Shown: one piece after another, positions 28,149 to 37,959 of the stretch
Position numbering within the stretch: the stretch's first letter is position 1
How the letters are laid out: every line of letters starts with the position of its first letter
Assembly (NCBI RefSeq): GCF_015555905.1
Contig: NZ_JADNLK010000008.1
Span: 85,876 to 149,875 of the forward strand
Length of the DNA: 64,000 nucleotides
Direction: 5' to 3'
DNA from: Clostridium sp. D43t1_170807_H7
GTDB taxonomy: Bacteria > Bacillota > Clostridia > Clostridiales > Clostridiaceae
Position numbers and translations under genes: made by a program
The notes under the pieces: model-generated
The model's database searches: none
Told to the model about the DNA's origin: nothing
The model's input: the letters and a program-made list of their open reading frames with translations, nothing else

Positions 28149-29530
28149 TGCTTAAGGAGTATAGAACAATTACAGAAGTTGTTGGTCCTTTAATGGTTGT
28201 TGAAGGAGTTAGCGGTGTTAAGTATGACGAACTAGTTGAAGTTGAATTACAAACTGGTGAATTAAGAAGAGGTAAGGTTCTAGAAGTTAATGGAACTAAA
28301 GCAATGGTTCAATTATTCGAAGGATCATCAGGAATTAACCTAAAAGGAACTAAGGCTAAATTCTTAGGAAAGCCACTTCAATTAGGTGTATCAGAAGATA
28401 TGCTAGGAAGAGTATTTGATGGAATGGGTCATCCAATTGATAACGGTCCAAAAATAATACCAGAAAAGCAATTAGATATAAATGGGGAAGCAATTAACCC
28501 AGTATCAAGAAATTACCCATCAGAATTTATACAAACAGGTATATCTGCAATTGATGGATTAAATACACTTGTTAGAGGACAAAAGTTACCAGTGTTCTCT
28601 GCATCAGGTCTTCCACATGCTCAATTAGCTGCACAAATAGCAAGACAAGCGACTGTTTTAAATTCAGATGCTAACTTTGCCGTTGTTTTTGCTGCTATAG
28701 GTATAACATTCGAAGAATCTCAATTCTTCGTTGATGAATTCAAGAAGACAGGTGCTATAGATAATGCTGTATTATTTATGAACTTAGCTTCTGACCCAGC
28801 TATCGAAAGAATAGCTACACCAAGAATGGCATTAACAGCTGCTGAATTCTTAGCATACGAAAAAGATATGCACGTTCTTGTTATCATGACAGATATAACT
28901 AACTATGCTGAAGCTTTAAGAGAAGTTTCTGCAGCTAGAAAAGAAGTTCCAGGTAGAAGAGGTTACCCAGGTTACTTATATACTGACCTTTCTACATTAT
29001 ATGAAAGAGCAGGTAGAATTAATGGAAGAGGTGGTTCAATTACACAAATTCCAATATTAACAATGCCTGAAGAAGATAAAACTCACCCAATTCCAGACTT
29101 AACTGGATATATTACAGAAGGACAAATTATCCTTTCAAGAGAGTTATATAAGAAAGGTATTATGCCACCAATTGACGTATTACCATCACTTTCAAGACTT
29201 AAAGATAAAGGTATAGGTAAAGGTAAGACTAGAGAAGACCATGCTGATACAATGAACCAATTATTCTCAGCTTATGCACAAGGTAAGCAAGCTAAAGAAT
29301 TATCAGCAATCTTAGGAGAATCTGCTTTATCTGAAACAGATAAGAAGTTTGCTAAGTTTGCAGAAGCATTTGAAGAACAATATGTTTCTCAAGGTTTCGA
29401 AGCAAATAGATCAATCGAAGAAACTTTAAATATAGGTTGGAAATTACTTACGATTCTTCCTAAGACAGAACTTAAGAGAATCAGAGATGAATATCTTGAA
29501 AAGTATATGCCAAAGGGAGATGAAGAGTAG
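28148..29530 (+). CDS. ntpB: V-type ATPase non-catalytic subunit B
   Basis: 460 aa. Alternates with A subunits in the headpiece; lacks a Walker A loop, having [18 protein letters not shown] in its place, and carries [35 protein letters not shown], the family signature. ATG overlaps the ntpA stop by one base. Length is normal. Confidence 0.97.
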   Translation: MLKEYRTITEVVGPLMVVEGVSGVKYDELVEVELQTGELRRGKVLEVNGTKAMVQLFEGSSGINLKGTKAKFLGKPLQLGVSEDMLGRVFDGMGHPIDNGPKIIPEKQLDINGEAINPVSRNYPSEFIQTGISAIDGLNTLVRGQKLPVFSASGLPHAQLAAQIARQATVLNSDANFAVVFAAIGITFEESQFFVDEFKKTGAIDNAVLFMNLASDPAIERIATPRMALTAAEFLAYEKDMHVLVIMTDITNYAEALREVSAARKEVPGRRGYPGYLYTDLSTLYERAGRINGRGGSITQIPILTMPEEDKTHPIPDLTGYITEGQIILSRELYKKGIMPPIDVLPSLSRLKDKGIGKGKTREDHADTMNQLFSAYAQGKQAKELSAILGESALSETDKKFAKFAEAFEEQYVSQGFEANRSIEETLNIGWKLLTILPKTELKRIRDEYLEKYMPKGDEE

Positions 29531-29533
29531 AAT

Positions 29534-30178
29534 ATGGCAAAATTAAATGTCAATCCTACTAGAATGGAGCTATCTAAGCTGAAGAAAAGATTAGTTACTG
29601 CAGCAAGAGGGCATAAGCTTCTTAAAAACAAACAAGATGAGTTAATGAGACAATTTATTAATCTTGTTAAATATAACAATGAATTAAGAAAATCAGTAGA
29701 AGCTGAACTTGAAGGTTCATTTAAAGATTTCGTTATGGCTAGTGCTGTAATGAGTTCTGAATTTTTAGAAGAAGCAGTTGCTTATCCAAAAGATAGTGTA
29801 TCTGTTGAAGTAGGAACAAAAAACATAATGAGTGTTAATGTTCCGCAAATGAAATTCCACAGACAATTACAAGATAGTGAAGGAAGCATTTATCCATATG
29901 GTTTTGCCAATACATCTTCTGAATTAGATGATGCTATAGGAAAGCTAGAATCTATACTTCCTAAGCTTCTTGAATTAGCTGAAGTTGAAAAATCAACACA
30001 GTTAATGGCTGATGAAATTGAAAAGACAAGAAGAAGAGTTAATGCCCTTGAATATATGACAATTCCTCAATTAGAAGAAACAATTAAGTTTATTAGAATG
30101 AAACTTGATGAAAATGAAAGAGGAGCTTTAACTAGATTAATGAAGGTTAAAGATATCATTAACGCAAGAGCAGAGTAG
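29534..30178 (+). CDS. ntpD: V-type ATPase central shaft subunit D
   Basis: 214 aa coiled-coil shaft, starting [20 protein letters not shown] (family typical) with [16 protein letters not shown] and the C-terminal [18 protein letters not shown]. Rotates inside the A3B3 headpiece. Ribosome binding site GAAGAG within the ntpB end. Last gene; the operon terminator follows. Confidence 0.96.
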   Translation: MAKLNVNPTRMELSKLKKRLVTAARGHKLLKNKQDELMRQFINLVKYNNELRKSVEAELEGSFKDFVMASAVMSSEFLEEAVAYPKDSVSVEVGTKNIMSVNVPQMKFHRQLQDSEGSIYPYGFANTSSELDDAIGKLESILPKLLELAEVEKSTQLMADEIEKTRRRVNALEYMTIPQLEETIKFIRMKLDENERGALTRLMKVKDIINARAE

Positions 30179-30196
30179 ATCTTTACATTATCACAA

Positions 30197-30234
30197 TAGG
30201 GAGTTGCTTTATTGCAACTCCCTTAATTTTTTTC
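30197..30234 (+). terminator. Intrinsic terminator of the V-ATPase operon
   Basis: Perfect 9-bp stem GGGAGTTGC (30199-30207) / GCAACTCCC (30214-30222), then TTAA and a T run (30227-30234). Confidence 0.92.
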
Positions 30235-30340
30235 TTTAATGTATTTAATATTATATATTTGATAATGAAGTGAATTAATAGTATAATGCTAATAGAATAC
30301 ATAATATTGCATATTATGATAATTTTTAAGGAGAATCTTA

Positions 30341-31294
30341 ATGAAATATTTACTAGCGACAATAATAGCTTTTTCAACAGTATTTATTTTGACACCAATA
30401 CTTATGAAATTAGCTTTTAAATATAATTTTACTGATAAACCGACTAAGAGAAAAAAACATAAGGGTGAAACTCCACTTTGTGGTGGAATCGCTATGTTTA
30501 TTGGATTCTTTATATCATATTTTATTGTTTTTCATAATTATAGCTTTGATGAAAAATATGGAATATTTATAGGGTCACTATTAATATTAATTATAGGGGT
30601 AGTAGATGATTACTATAAGAGTATAGGAAAAGAATTTGGCATTACTCCAAGATTGATAGTTCAACTTTTAGCTGCAGTAATTGTATTTAAATCTGGAATT
30701 TCATTTGAAGGGTTTAAAAACCCATTTACAGATGAGTACATAACATTATCACCTATAGTTCAATTTGTGCTTACTATAACATGGATTTTTGGTGTTACGA
30801 CTGTAATAAATTGGTCTGATGGAATGGATGGTTTAGCTGGAGGGTTATCATTTATTTCAGCAATGACTTTTGCAGCAACTGCCATAATATTAGGGCAACC
30901 ACCATCATTGTTATTTTCTCTTATAACAGCAGGAGTTGTATTAGCATTTTTATATTATAATAGGTATCCAGCAAAAGTATTTATGGGTGATTCGGGAGCT
31001 AATTTTTTAGGGTTTATTTTAAGTATAATTGCTTTAGATGGAGCATTTAAAGGAGCAACAATATTAAGCTTAATGATACCAATTTTAGCTTTAGCTGTTC
31101 CGATCTTTGATAACATATTTGTTATATTTAAGAGATTTTCGGAAGGAAAACCTATATATCAAGCTGATAGAAGTCAAATTCATTATAGACTTCAAGAAAA
31201 AGGCTTAAATACTAATCAAATAGTAAGATTTATAAGTATAATTAGTTTAACTTGTAGTGTTATTTCTATATTGTTATTACTAATAAAATTTTAA
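30341..31294 (+). CDS. TagO/WecA-type polyprenyl-phosphate sugar-1-phosphate transferase
   Basis: 317 aa membrane enzyme with about ten helices that transfers a HexNAc-1-phosphate from UDP to undecaprenyl phosphate, the first step of teichoic acid or other glycopolymer synthesis. Motifs: KPTKRKKHKGETPLCGG, LIIGVVDDYYK (the DD Mg2+ motif), INWSDGMDGLAGGLS, KVFMGDSGANFLG, and a His in DRSQIHYRLQEKG. WSDGMDG replaces the usual (L)IDGLDG. Ribosome binding site AAGGAGA. Transcribed alone before the SAM riboswitch. Confidence 0.88.
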   Translation: MKYLLATIIAFSTVFILTPILMKLAFKYNFTDKPTKRKKHKGETPLCGGIAMFIGFFISYFIVFHNYSFDEKYGIFIGSLLILIIGVVDDYYKSIGKEFGITPRLIVQLLAAVIVFKSGISFEGFKNPFTDEYITLSPIVQFVLTITWIFGVTTVINWSDGMDGLAGGLSFISAMTFAATAIILGQPPSLLFSLITAGVVLAFLYYNRYPAKVFMGDSGANFLGFILSIIALDGAFKGATILSLMIPILALAVPIFDNIFVIFKRFSEGKPIYQADRSQIHYRLQEKGLNTNQIVRFISIISLTCSVISILLLLIKF

Positions 31295-31312
31295 TTTAGA
31301 AAAAAATAACTA

Positions 31313-31341
31313 TTTACAAATTCGGAAAAATTTTGTATAAT
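31313..31341 (+). promoter_or_regulatory. SigA promoter for the SAM riboswitch/metF transcript
   Basis: TTTACA (31313-31318) and TATAAT (31336-31341), 17-bp spacer; transcription start expected near 31348, at the 5' edge of the riboswitch. Confidence 0.75.
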
Positions 31342-31349
31342 TTAATAAA

Positions 31350-31580
31350 ATCTTATCAAGAGTGGTGGAGGGACTGGCCCGTTGAAACCCAGCAACCTGT
31401 TGCAAGTGACAAGTAATAAGTGACAAGTGGCAAGTTAATATTAATAACTTGTCATTTGTCACTTGAAGCCTGTCACTGTTCGAACGTGGTGCTAATTCCA
31501 ACAGCTTTAAGCTGATAGATAAGGGTATTTTATAGGCAGAGTATTTTTAAACCTAAGGGAAATATCCTTTAGGTTTTTTT
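31350..31580 (+). promoter_or_regulatory. SAM-I (S-box) riboswitch with terminator
   Basis: Conserved SAM-I elements are present: P1 CTTATC (31352-31357) with GATAAG (31518-31523), GTGGTGGAGGGACTGGCCC, GAAACCCAGCAACC, GGTGCTAATTCC and the P4 hairpin CAGC-TTTAA-GCTG. Downstream is a terminator (31549-31580, AACCTAAGG / CCTTTAGGTT then T run). The segment AAGGGTATTT overlapping the P1 3' strand can pair with AAATATCCTT of the terminator, a classical antiterminator, so SAM should turn expression off. P3 is enlarged by a palindrome built from AAGTGACAAGT repeats (see findings). Controls metF and luxS. Confidence 0.95.
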
Positions 31581-31702
31581 TATTTTATAAAAAGAATAAG
31601 TAATAAAAACAAGAATAAGAATTTATTAAGGAGTTTTAGTTATGAATATAAAGTTATTGTAATAAACTAAAAACTACTAACTAATTTTAAGGGGGCATTT
31701 TT

Positions 31703-32590
31703 ATGAAAATTAATGAATTATTTAATAGTAAGGAGCTAGTATTTTCTTTTGAGATATTTCCACCAAAGGTTACATCACCAATTAGTACTATTTATAAGAC
31801 TTTAGAGGAGTTAAAGGATTTAAAACCAGATTTTATTAGTGTAACTTATGGGGCTGGTGGAAGTTTAACTAACAATAGAACAACTGAACTCTCCTCAGTT
31901 GTAAAAGAAAAATATGGAGTAGAATCAGTGGCACATTTAACATGTATATCATCTACTGAGGAAGAAATAGATATTATCTTAGATGATTTAAAAATGAAAG
32001 GTGTAGAAAACATATTAGCTTTAAGAGGAGATATTCCAGTTGGGCAAGATCCTAAAGGAGAATTTAAATATGCATATGAGCTTATATCTCATATAAAAAA
32101 TAGAGGAGATTTTAATATCTTGGGAGCATGTTATCCAGAGGGACATGTTAAGGGGAGAGATTTTAATGAGGATATGCTGCATTTAAAATTAAAAGAAGAA
32201 ATGGGGGCAACTCAATTTATTTCTCAATTATTTTTGGATAATAATTATTTTTATAATATGTTAGAGCAAAAAGAGAAATTAGGAATTAAATCACCAATTC
32301 AAGCTGGAATTATGCCAGTAGTAAATAAGAATCAAATAGAGAGAATAGCATCTTTATGTGGAGCTCATATTCCAGAAAAGTTTATTAAAATGATGAATAA
32401 ATATGAACATGATAAAGATGCTTTAAGAGAAGCTGGTATTGCATATGCGGTTGAGCAAATAATAGATTTAGTTTCTACTGGTGTAGATGGAATTCATTTA
32501 TATACAATGAATAATTCATATGTAGCAAGAAGAATACATGAAAATATAAATACAATTATAAATTCAATTAATAATAAAAAAGTTGTGTAA
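31703..32590 (+). CDS. metF: 5,10-Methylenetetrahydrofolate reductase
   Basis: 295 aa, TIM-barrel FAD enzyme making 5-methyl-THF for methionine synthesis. Motifs: VFSFEIFPPK, DFISVTYGAGGS, AHLTCIS, ILALRGDIP, GACYPEGH, and FISQLFLDN with GIMPV. Preceded by the SAM-I riboswitch, so it is repressed when SAM is plentiful. Long leader, ribosome binding site AAGGGGG before ATG 31703. luxS follows in the same operon. Confidence 0.95.
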   Translation: MKINELFNSKELVFSFEIFPPKVTSPISTIYKTLEELKDLKPDFISVTYGAGGSLTNNRTTELSSVVKEKYGVESVAHLTCISSTEEEIDIILDDLKMKGVENILALRGDIPVGQDPKGEFKYAYELISHIKNRGDFNILGACYPEGHVKGRDFNEDMLHLKLKEEMGATQFISQLFLDNNYFYNMLEQKEKLGIKSPIQAGIMPVVNKNQIERIASLCGAHIPEKFIKMMNKYEHDKDALREAGIAYAVEQIIDLVSTGVDGIHLYTMNNSYVARRIHENINTIINSINNKKVV

Positions 32591-32605
32591 TATAGGAGGG
32601 TAACA

Positions 32606-33061
32606 ATGAATAAAGTAGAAAGTTTTGAATTAGATCACAGAAAGGTTAAAGCTCCATATATAAGGAAGTGTTGTTTATTAAATGGTCCACAAGGAGATTT
32701 TGTAACAAAGTTTGATATTAGATTTCTACAACCTAATAAAGAAGCTTTTGGAACTGCTGCAATGCATGGGTTAGAGCACTTATTAGCATATAAACTTAGA
32801 GATAATTTAGAAGGAATAATAGATTTTTCGCCAATGGGATGTAGAACTGGCTTTTACTTAAGTATTTTTGGTGATAGAGAAGCTAGTGATATAAAAATTG
32901 CAGTAGAAAATGCATTAAATGAAATTTTAGAAGCTACAGAAATACCAGCGGCTAATGATATACAATGTGGAAATTATAGAGATTTATCACTATTTGGTGC
33001 TAAAGAATATGCTAAAGAAGCATTAGAAAAAGGTTTTTCTTTAAATATTTATGGTGAATAG
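32606..33061 (+). CDS. luxS: S-ribosylhomocysteine lyase LuxS
   Basis: 151 aa. Cleaves S-ribosylhomocysteine to homocysteine and the AI-2 precursor, in the activated methyl cycle. Metal ligands are H54 and H58 in HGLEH and C121 in QCGNYRD, at the positions known from Bacillus LuxS; the catalytic Cys is in SPMGCRTG (C79). Start ATG after AGGAGGG, 15 bases after metF. Sharing the SAM riboswitch transcript fits methionine recycling. Confidence 0.96.
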   Translation: MNKVESFELDHRKVKAPYIRKCCLLNGPQGDFVTKFDIRFLQPNKEAFGTAAMHGLEHLLAYKLRDNLEGIIDFSPMGCRTGFYLSIFGDREASDIKIAVENALNEILEATEIPAANDIQCGNYRDLSLFGAKEYAKEALEKGFSLNIYGE

Positions 33062-33100
33062 TTGAAGTATTATTTATAATATAAAATTTAATAAAGGGGT

Positions 33101-33150
33101 AATAAGCAAGGTTAAATATTTTTTTATTATATAACCTTGCTTTATTTTTT
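33101..33150. terminator. Bidirectional terminator after luxS
   Basis: Stem AATAAGCAAGGTTA (33101-33114) / TAACCTTGCTTTATT (33132-33146), then TTTT on the plus strand. It separates metF-luxS from the minus-strand small gene. Confidence 0.75.
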
Positions 33151-33180
33151 CAAATAATTTTAATTAATACTACTTTTATT

Positions 33181-33336
33181 TCACTTATAATTTTTATTTT
33201 TCAGATTTTTATCTACTTTTTCTAAATAATTATGTTCTTTTACTATGCTGTTTTCGAAAGACTCAACAGCATTTTTAGTAAAGTTACCAACTCTAGCTAA
33301 ATCTGAAGGAGTATTTACATGCAAATTATTACTCAT
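33181..33336 (-). CDS. 51-residue protein of unknown function
   Basis: Reads MSNNLHVNTPSDLARVGNFT..., ending KNLKNKNYK, with a GGATGGTG ribosome binding site 8 bases before ATG 33336. Predicted helical, charged, no Cys, no signal peptide. Lies in the 462-base space between luxS and the ACT-domain gene. No family recognised; it may be a spurious frame but the start signal and codon use look genuine. Confidence 0.5.
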   Translation of the reverse strand: MSNNLHVNTPSDLARVGNFTKNAVESFENSIVKEHNYLEKVDKNLKNKNYK

Positions 33337-33523
33337 AGCAGTCACCATCCTTTTAGTGAAATTTTAAATTAGATAATCATATTTCCTTAATTATATTTTG
33401 CCATAAACTAAAAAAACTATTATAGAGATAAAAGGATTAATTTGATATTTTGGGATATAAGTGGTAGAATTAATATAATTCAGGAACAAAAGTTTGTTAA
33501 ATAAAGGTAAGGAGGAATAAAAA

Positions 33524-33793
33524 ATGAAAGCGATTTTAACAGTAATAGGGAAGGATAAAGTAGGCATTATAGCAGGAGTAAGTAGTGAACTTCAGAAATT
33601 GAATATTAATATTTTAGATGTTAATCAAACTATAATGGGTGAATTTTTTACAATGATAATGATGTTAGACTTAAAATTAAGTAATGATAATTTTGAAGAA
33701 ATTAAAAATATTTTAGAGTTAAAAGGAAAAGAGTTAGGGGTTGAAGTTAAGATTCAAAGAGAAGAAATATTTAACTCTATGTATACGGTATAA
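33524..33793 (+). CDS. ACT-domain protein (UPF0237 type)
   Basis: 89 aa, a single ACT domain: MKAILTVIGKDKVGIIAGVSSELQKLNINILDVNQTIMGEFFTMIMMLDL. Such domains bind amino acids or other small ligands and regulate partners. AAGGAGGAA ribosome binding site. The UPF0210 gene follows 30 bases downstream, an arrangement typical of these two families, so the two proteins probably act together. Ligand unknown. Confidence 0.93.
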   Translation: MKAILTVIGKDKVGIIAGVSSELQKLNINILDVNQTIMGEFFTMIMMLDLKLSNDNFEEIKNILELKGKELGVEVKIQREEIFNSMYTV

Positions 33794-33822
33794 AATATTA
33801 AATCTTTCAATGGAGGAAAATT

Positions 33823-35178
33823 ATGAATGCAAATAATATATTAGAAACCATAAAAATGATAGAAGAGGAAAAATTAGATATTAGAACCATAACCATGGGA
33901 ATTTCTCTATTAGATTGTATAGATAGTAATGGAGATAAGGTAAGAGAAAAAATATATAATAAGATTACGACTTATGCTAAAAATTTAGTTAAAGTTGGAA
34001 ATGAAATAGCAAATGAATTTGGTGTGCCAATAGTGAATAAAAGAGTTTCAGTTACACCTATTTCAATAATTGCAGGAGCAACGGATGAAACTAATTATGT
34101 AAAATTTGCAGAAACATTAGATAAAGCAGCACATGAATTAGGAGTAGACTTTATAGGTGGGTTTTCAGCTTTAGTACATAAGGGATACACTAAGGGCGAT
34201 AGAATTCTTATTAATTCAATACCGGAGGCTTTAGCTAAAACTAGTAAGGTTTGTTCTTCTGTAAATGTTGGATCTACGAGATGTGGAATTAATATGGATG
34301 CAGTAAAGGAAATGGGACAAGTTATAAAAAAGACTGCTGAATTAACAGCAGACAAAAAAGGTTTTGGATGTGCAAAACTTGTTGTATTTGCTAATGCTGT
34401 TGAAGATAATCCATTTATGGCAGGAGCTTTTCATGGAGTTGGAGAAGCAGATAGAGTTATAAATGTTGGGGTTAGTGGTCCAGGAGTAGTACAAAGAGCT
34501 ATAGAAAAGATTAAGGGAGAAAGTTTTGATGTAGTTGCTGAAACTATTAAGAAGACTGCATTTAAAATTACTAGAATAGGACAATTAGTCGCACATGAAG
34601 CATCAAAAAGGTTAGATACACCTTTTGGAATTGTAGATTTATCATTAGCACCTACCCCAGCAGTTGGAGATTCAGTTGCACATATTTTAGAGTCTATGGG
34701 TCTTGAGGTTGTTGGAACTCATGGTACAACTGCAGCTTTAGCCCTTTTAAATGATGCGGTTAAAAAAGGTGGAGTAATGGCTTGTAGTCATGTAGGAGGA
34801 TTAAGTGGAGCTTTTATTCCGGTTTCAGAAGATGCTGGTATGATAGATGCTGTATTAAACGGCTCATTAAATTTAGAAAAGCTTGAAGCAATGACAGCTA
34901 TTTGTTCAGTCGGATTAGATATGATAGCAGTGCCTGGAGACACAACAGCAGAAACTTTATCAGCAATGATTGCTGATGAAAGTGCAATTGGAGTTATTAA
35001 CAATAAAACTACGGCAGTTAGAATTATTCCAGCGCCAGGCTGTAAAGTAGGAGATTTAGTTGAATTTGGAGGTTTATTAGGAACTGCACCTGTAATGCCT
35101 ATAAATAAGTATTCTTCCTTTGATTTTATTCAGCGTGGTGGTAGAATACCAGCACCAATCCATTCATTTAAAAATTAG
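33823..35178 (+). CDS. UPF0210/DUF711 (PFL) family protein
   Basis: 451 aa. Distinctive N-terminus [31 protein letters not shown], followed by [59 protein letters not shown] and [23 protein letters not shown]. The fold is related to pyruvate formate-lyase/glycyl radical enzymes, but I see no glycyl radical motif, and the function is unknown. Partner of the ACT-domain gene upstream. Ribosome binding site ATGGAGGAA. Confidence 0.92.
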   Translation: MNANNILETIKMIEEEKLDIRTITMGISLLDCIDSNGDKVREKIYNKITTYAKNLVKVGNEIANEFGVPIVNKRVSVTPISIIAGATDETNYVKFAETLDKAAHELGVDFIGGFSALVHKGYTKGDRILINSIPEALAKTSKVCSSVNVGSTRCGINMDAVKEMGQVIKKTAELTADKKGFGCAKLVVFANAVEDNPFMAGAFHGVGEADRVINVGVSGPGVVQRAIEKIKGESFDVVAETIKKTAFKITRIGQLVAHEASKRLDTPFGIVDLSLAPTPAVGDSVAHILESMGLEVVGTHGTTAALALLNDAVKKGGVMACSHVGGLSGAFIPVSEDAGMIDAVLNGSLNLEKLEAMTAICSVGLDMIAVPGDTTAETLSAMIADESAIGVINNKTTAVRIIPAPGCKVGDLVEFGGLLGTAPVMPINKYSSFDFIQRGGRIPAPIHSFKN

Positions 35179-35195
35179 ATAAAAATAAAATTAAT

Positions 35196-35258
35196 ATAGA
35201 GACACTTAATCATTGTTTAAAAAAACAATAAATAATGGTTGACGAGTCTCTATTTTAT
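35196..35258 (+). terminator. Terminator hairpin after UPF0210 gene
   Basis: ATAGAGAC (35196-35203) pairs with GTCTCTAT (35246-35253) and is followed by TTTT; an inner ATTGTTT/AACAAT hairpin sits inside. It ends the ACT-UPF0210 transcript. Confidence 0.7.
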
Positions 35259-35447
35259 TAGATAAAATTAAATATTTATGTTATTAAATTTAAAAAATAT
35301 ATAATAAAATTTAGGAAATATAAAATAAAAATGTTCAATTAAGGTAATACTATAAATAATTATAACTGTACAAATTGGCAACAGTAGATTATTATTAAAT
35401 GTTGCATAAAATAATACAAAAAAATAGATTGGTCGTGAGGAAAAGTA

Positions 35448-37739
35448 ATGAGTGAAAATTTAGCTTTAGAAAGAGACATCCTTGAGCAAAAGCGTAAAGA
35501 TATACTAAATGAAGTTGAACAAAAAAGAAAATACCAAGAAGAAATAGCTAAAAAATTAAGGGTATTAACTAAGGAAGCTAAAGGAAGTTATAATCAAGAA
35601 AAAGAAAATACGGAGAAAATATATAATTTATTAAAAAAAGAGATAGAAAATTATGAGGAAGCATTAAAGAACCCGTATTTTGGTAGAGTTGATTTTAATG
35701 AGAAGTTTGGTATTGAAGAAAAGGTTTATATAGGTAAAAAAGGAATAACATCTACAGTAGATGGTGAAGAAATTGTTGTAGACTGGAGAGCTCCTGTAGC
35801 AGATCTTTATTATAGTGGAACTGGAGGAGATGCTTATTATAAGGCTCCTATGGGAGTGGTTGAAGGTGAGTTGAATTTAAAAAGAAAGTTTTTATTTAAC
35901 GATGAAAACTTAGATAAAATTTTTGATGAAAGCACTAACGAAATCATTATTAACGGAGAAGAAGGGGAGGAGCTTGTTGATGAGTTCTTAAAAATAAATC
36001 TAGAAGAGAGTAGAGGGAAAAAACTTAAGGAAGTAGTTGCAACTATACAAAAAGAGCAAAATGATATTATAAGATGGCCTAAGAATCTTCCAATAATAGT
36101 TCAAGGATCCGCAGGGTCAGGAAAAACTACAATTGCATTACATAGACTGGCATATCTTTTATATAGATATAGAGAATCCATGGAAGGAAAAGATATATTA
36201 GTATTAGCACCAAATAAGTTATTTCTAGATTACATTTCTGATATTTTACCTACTTTAGGGTCAAATGATGTAAAACAAACAACATTTCAAGAACTTGTAA
36301 TGAAAACCCTTAAATTAAAAGGAAAAATAAAAACTAAAGATGATAAACTTAAGGAGCTTATAGAAATAGAGGACCATAGAGAAAAACAATTTATTGTGAA
36401 TGCCTCAAGAGTTAAAGGAAATTTAATATTTAAAACTATAATAGATAGATATATAGCTTTATTAGAAAGCAGTTCTTTAGAAATAGATGATATTTTAATG
36501 TCAGGTTATGTTTTATTCTCAAAGAGAGAAATAATGAGACTATATTTAAAGGATTTACAAAGTTATCCTATAAATAAGAGAAAAGATGAAATTAAGAGAT
36601 ATTTACTATTAAAGTTAAAAGAAAGAATAGAAAGCCTTATTATTCAAATTGATAGAGAATGGGATATAAAGATTAAAGAAGTGAAAAAAGAGCTAGATGA
36701 TGGTGACTTAAGAAGACATAAATTAATAGAGATATATAATGAAAGAGATAATCTTAAGGAATATATTAGACATGATGCAAAAAAAGTAATGAATGAATAT
36801 TTTAAAAATTGGAGAGGAATAACTTGTAGCGATATCTATATTAATTTATTTAAAGATGATCAAGTTTTTGAAATTGCAACTGGAAATAGGATTCCTAGGG
36901 CACTAGCTGAATATATAAAGGCAGAAGCAATATCAAATTATGAGAAAGGTATAATAGATGAGGATGACTTACCAGTACTTTTTTATATACATATGTTATT
37001 AGAAGGAATTGATGAAAAATCAAAATACAAACATATAGTAGTAGATGAGGCACAAGATTATAGTCCATTCCAAATTTATTTAATTAATAGTTTATCTATG
37101 GGAAATTCTTTAACATTAGTTGGAGATTTAGCACAAGGTATCTATCATTACAAGGGAATTAGAACCTGGAATGATATTACTGATGGTGTGTTTGATGGAA
37201 AGGCAACTTTTATAACACTGAGCCAAAGCTATCGTTCAACTGTTGAAATAATTGAATTTGCGAATTCAGTATTAAATGCTCAAGGTTTAGGTTTAAAAAG
37301 TGCAAAACCGGTATTGAGGCATGGAGAAAAACCAGAAGTAATTAAATCAGTTTCAAGAAGAGAATCTGTAAGAATGATTGAGGAAATTGTAAAAAGGCTT
37401 AACTCTAAAGGAAAACATAGTATTGCAATAATAACAAAAACTTATAATGAAGGTAAAGTTTTAGAAAAAGAATTAAAAAAACATACTGATTTAGAATTTA
37501 CTTTAATTAAGGGAAATGAGAAAGAAAGCCCAGGTACAGATATAATAATAATACCTGCTTATTTAACAAAGGGATTAGAATTTGATGGAACTATAATATA
37601 TAATCCAACAGAAAAAAATTATCCAGATAATATATTAAATCAAAGATTGCTTTATGTAGCATTAACTAGAGCACTTCATAGTGAGTATATAATTGCAGAA
37701 GAAGAACTTTCTAAGAATATAAAATTTGAAATATCTTAG
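35448..37739 (+). CDS. helD: RNA polymerase recycling motor HelD
   Basis: 763 aa superfamily 1 helicase-like ATPase that removes stalled or post-termination RNA polymerase from DNA. N-terminal coiled coil (residues about 1-75), a segment VVDWRAPVADLYYSG typical of HelD, Walker A GSAGSGKTT, Walker B VVDEAQDYSPFQI, VGDLAQGIY, TLSQSYRST, and KGLEFDGTIIYNP with LLYVALTRA. Note GQGIYHYKG lacks the helicase Arg-rich pattern of true UvrD, as known for HelD. Ribosome binding site GTGAGGAAAAG. Monocistronic with terminators on both sides. Confidence 0.92.
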   Translation: MSENLALERDILEQKRKDILNEVEQKRKYQEEIAKKLRVLTKEAKGSYNQEKENTEKIYNLLKKEIENYEEALKNPYFGRVDFNEKFGIEEKVYIGKKGITSTVDGEEIVVDWRAPVADLYYSGTGGDAYYKAPMGVVEGELNLKRKFLFNDENLDKIFDESTNEIIINGEEGEELVDEFLKINLEESRGKKLKEVVATIQKEQNDIIRWPKNLPIIVQGSAGSGKTTIALHRLAYLLYRYRESMEGKDILVLAPNKLFLDYISDILPTLGSNDVKQTTFQELVMKTLKLKGKIKTKDDKLKELIEIEDHREKQFIVNASRVKGNLIFKTIIDRYIALLESSSLEIDDILMSGYVLFSKREIMRLYLKDLQSYPINKRKDEIKRYLLLKLKERIESLIIQIDREWDIKIKEVKKELDDGDLRRHKLIEIYNERDNLKEYIRHDAKKVMNEYFKNWRGITCSDIYINLFKDDQVFEIATGNRIPRALAEYIKAEAISNYEKGIIDEDDLPVLFYIHMLLEGIDEKSKYKHIVVDEAQDYSPFQIYLINSLSMGNSLTLVGDLAQGIYHYKGIRTWNDITDGVFDGKATFITLSQSYRSTVEIIEFANSVLNAQGLGLKSAKPVLRHGEKPEVIKSVSRRESVRMIEEIVKRLNSKGKHSIAIITKTYNEGKVLEKELKKHTDLEFTLIKGNEKESPGTDIIIIPAYLTKGLEFDGTIIYNPTEKNYPDNILNQRLLYVALTRALHSEYIIAEEELSKNIKFEIS

Positions 37740-37793
37740 CTATAAAATTATTAATTGATAGAATTTATTAAATTAGAAAAATATAAAAATTAA

Positions 37794-37850
37794 AATCAAG
37801 TAAGCTAATAAGATGTGTAAATACTATTATTAACTTACTTGATTATTTAT
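37794..37850 (+). terminator. Terminator hairpin after helD
   Basis: Stem AATCAAGTAAG (37794-37804) / CTTACTTGATT (37834-37844), followed by ATTT. The loop is long (29 bases). Probable intrinsic terminator. Confidence 0.65.
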
Positions 37851-37959
37851 AAAATATATACAAAAAATTAATTTGAAAGATTATTCTTAGTTAAGGTAGA
37901 ATAATTTTAGTGAATTTGAAAAAAATATAGGATTTAGGATGAAAAATAGGAGGATGGGA

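Noticed and set aside
31310..31501. Open frame on the minus strand across the SAM riboswitch
   Set aside because: It lies over the riboswitch and its repeat insertion; the translation is repeat-like and there is no ribosome binding site.
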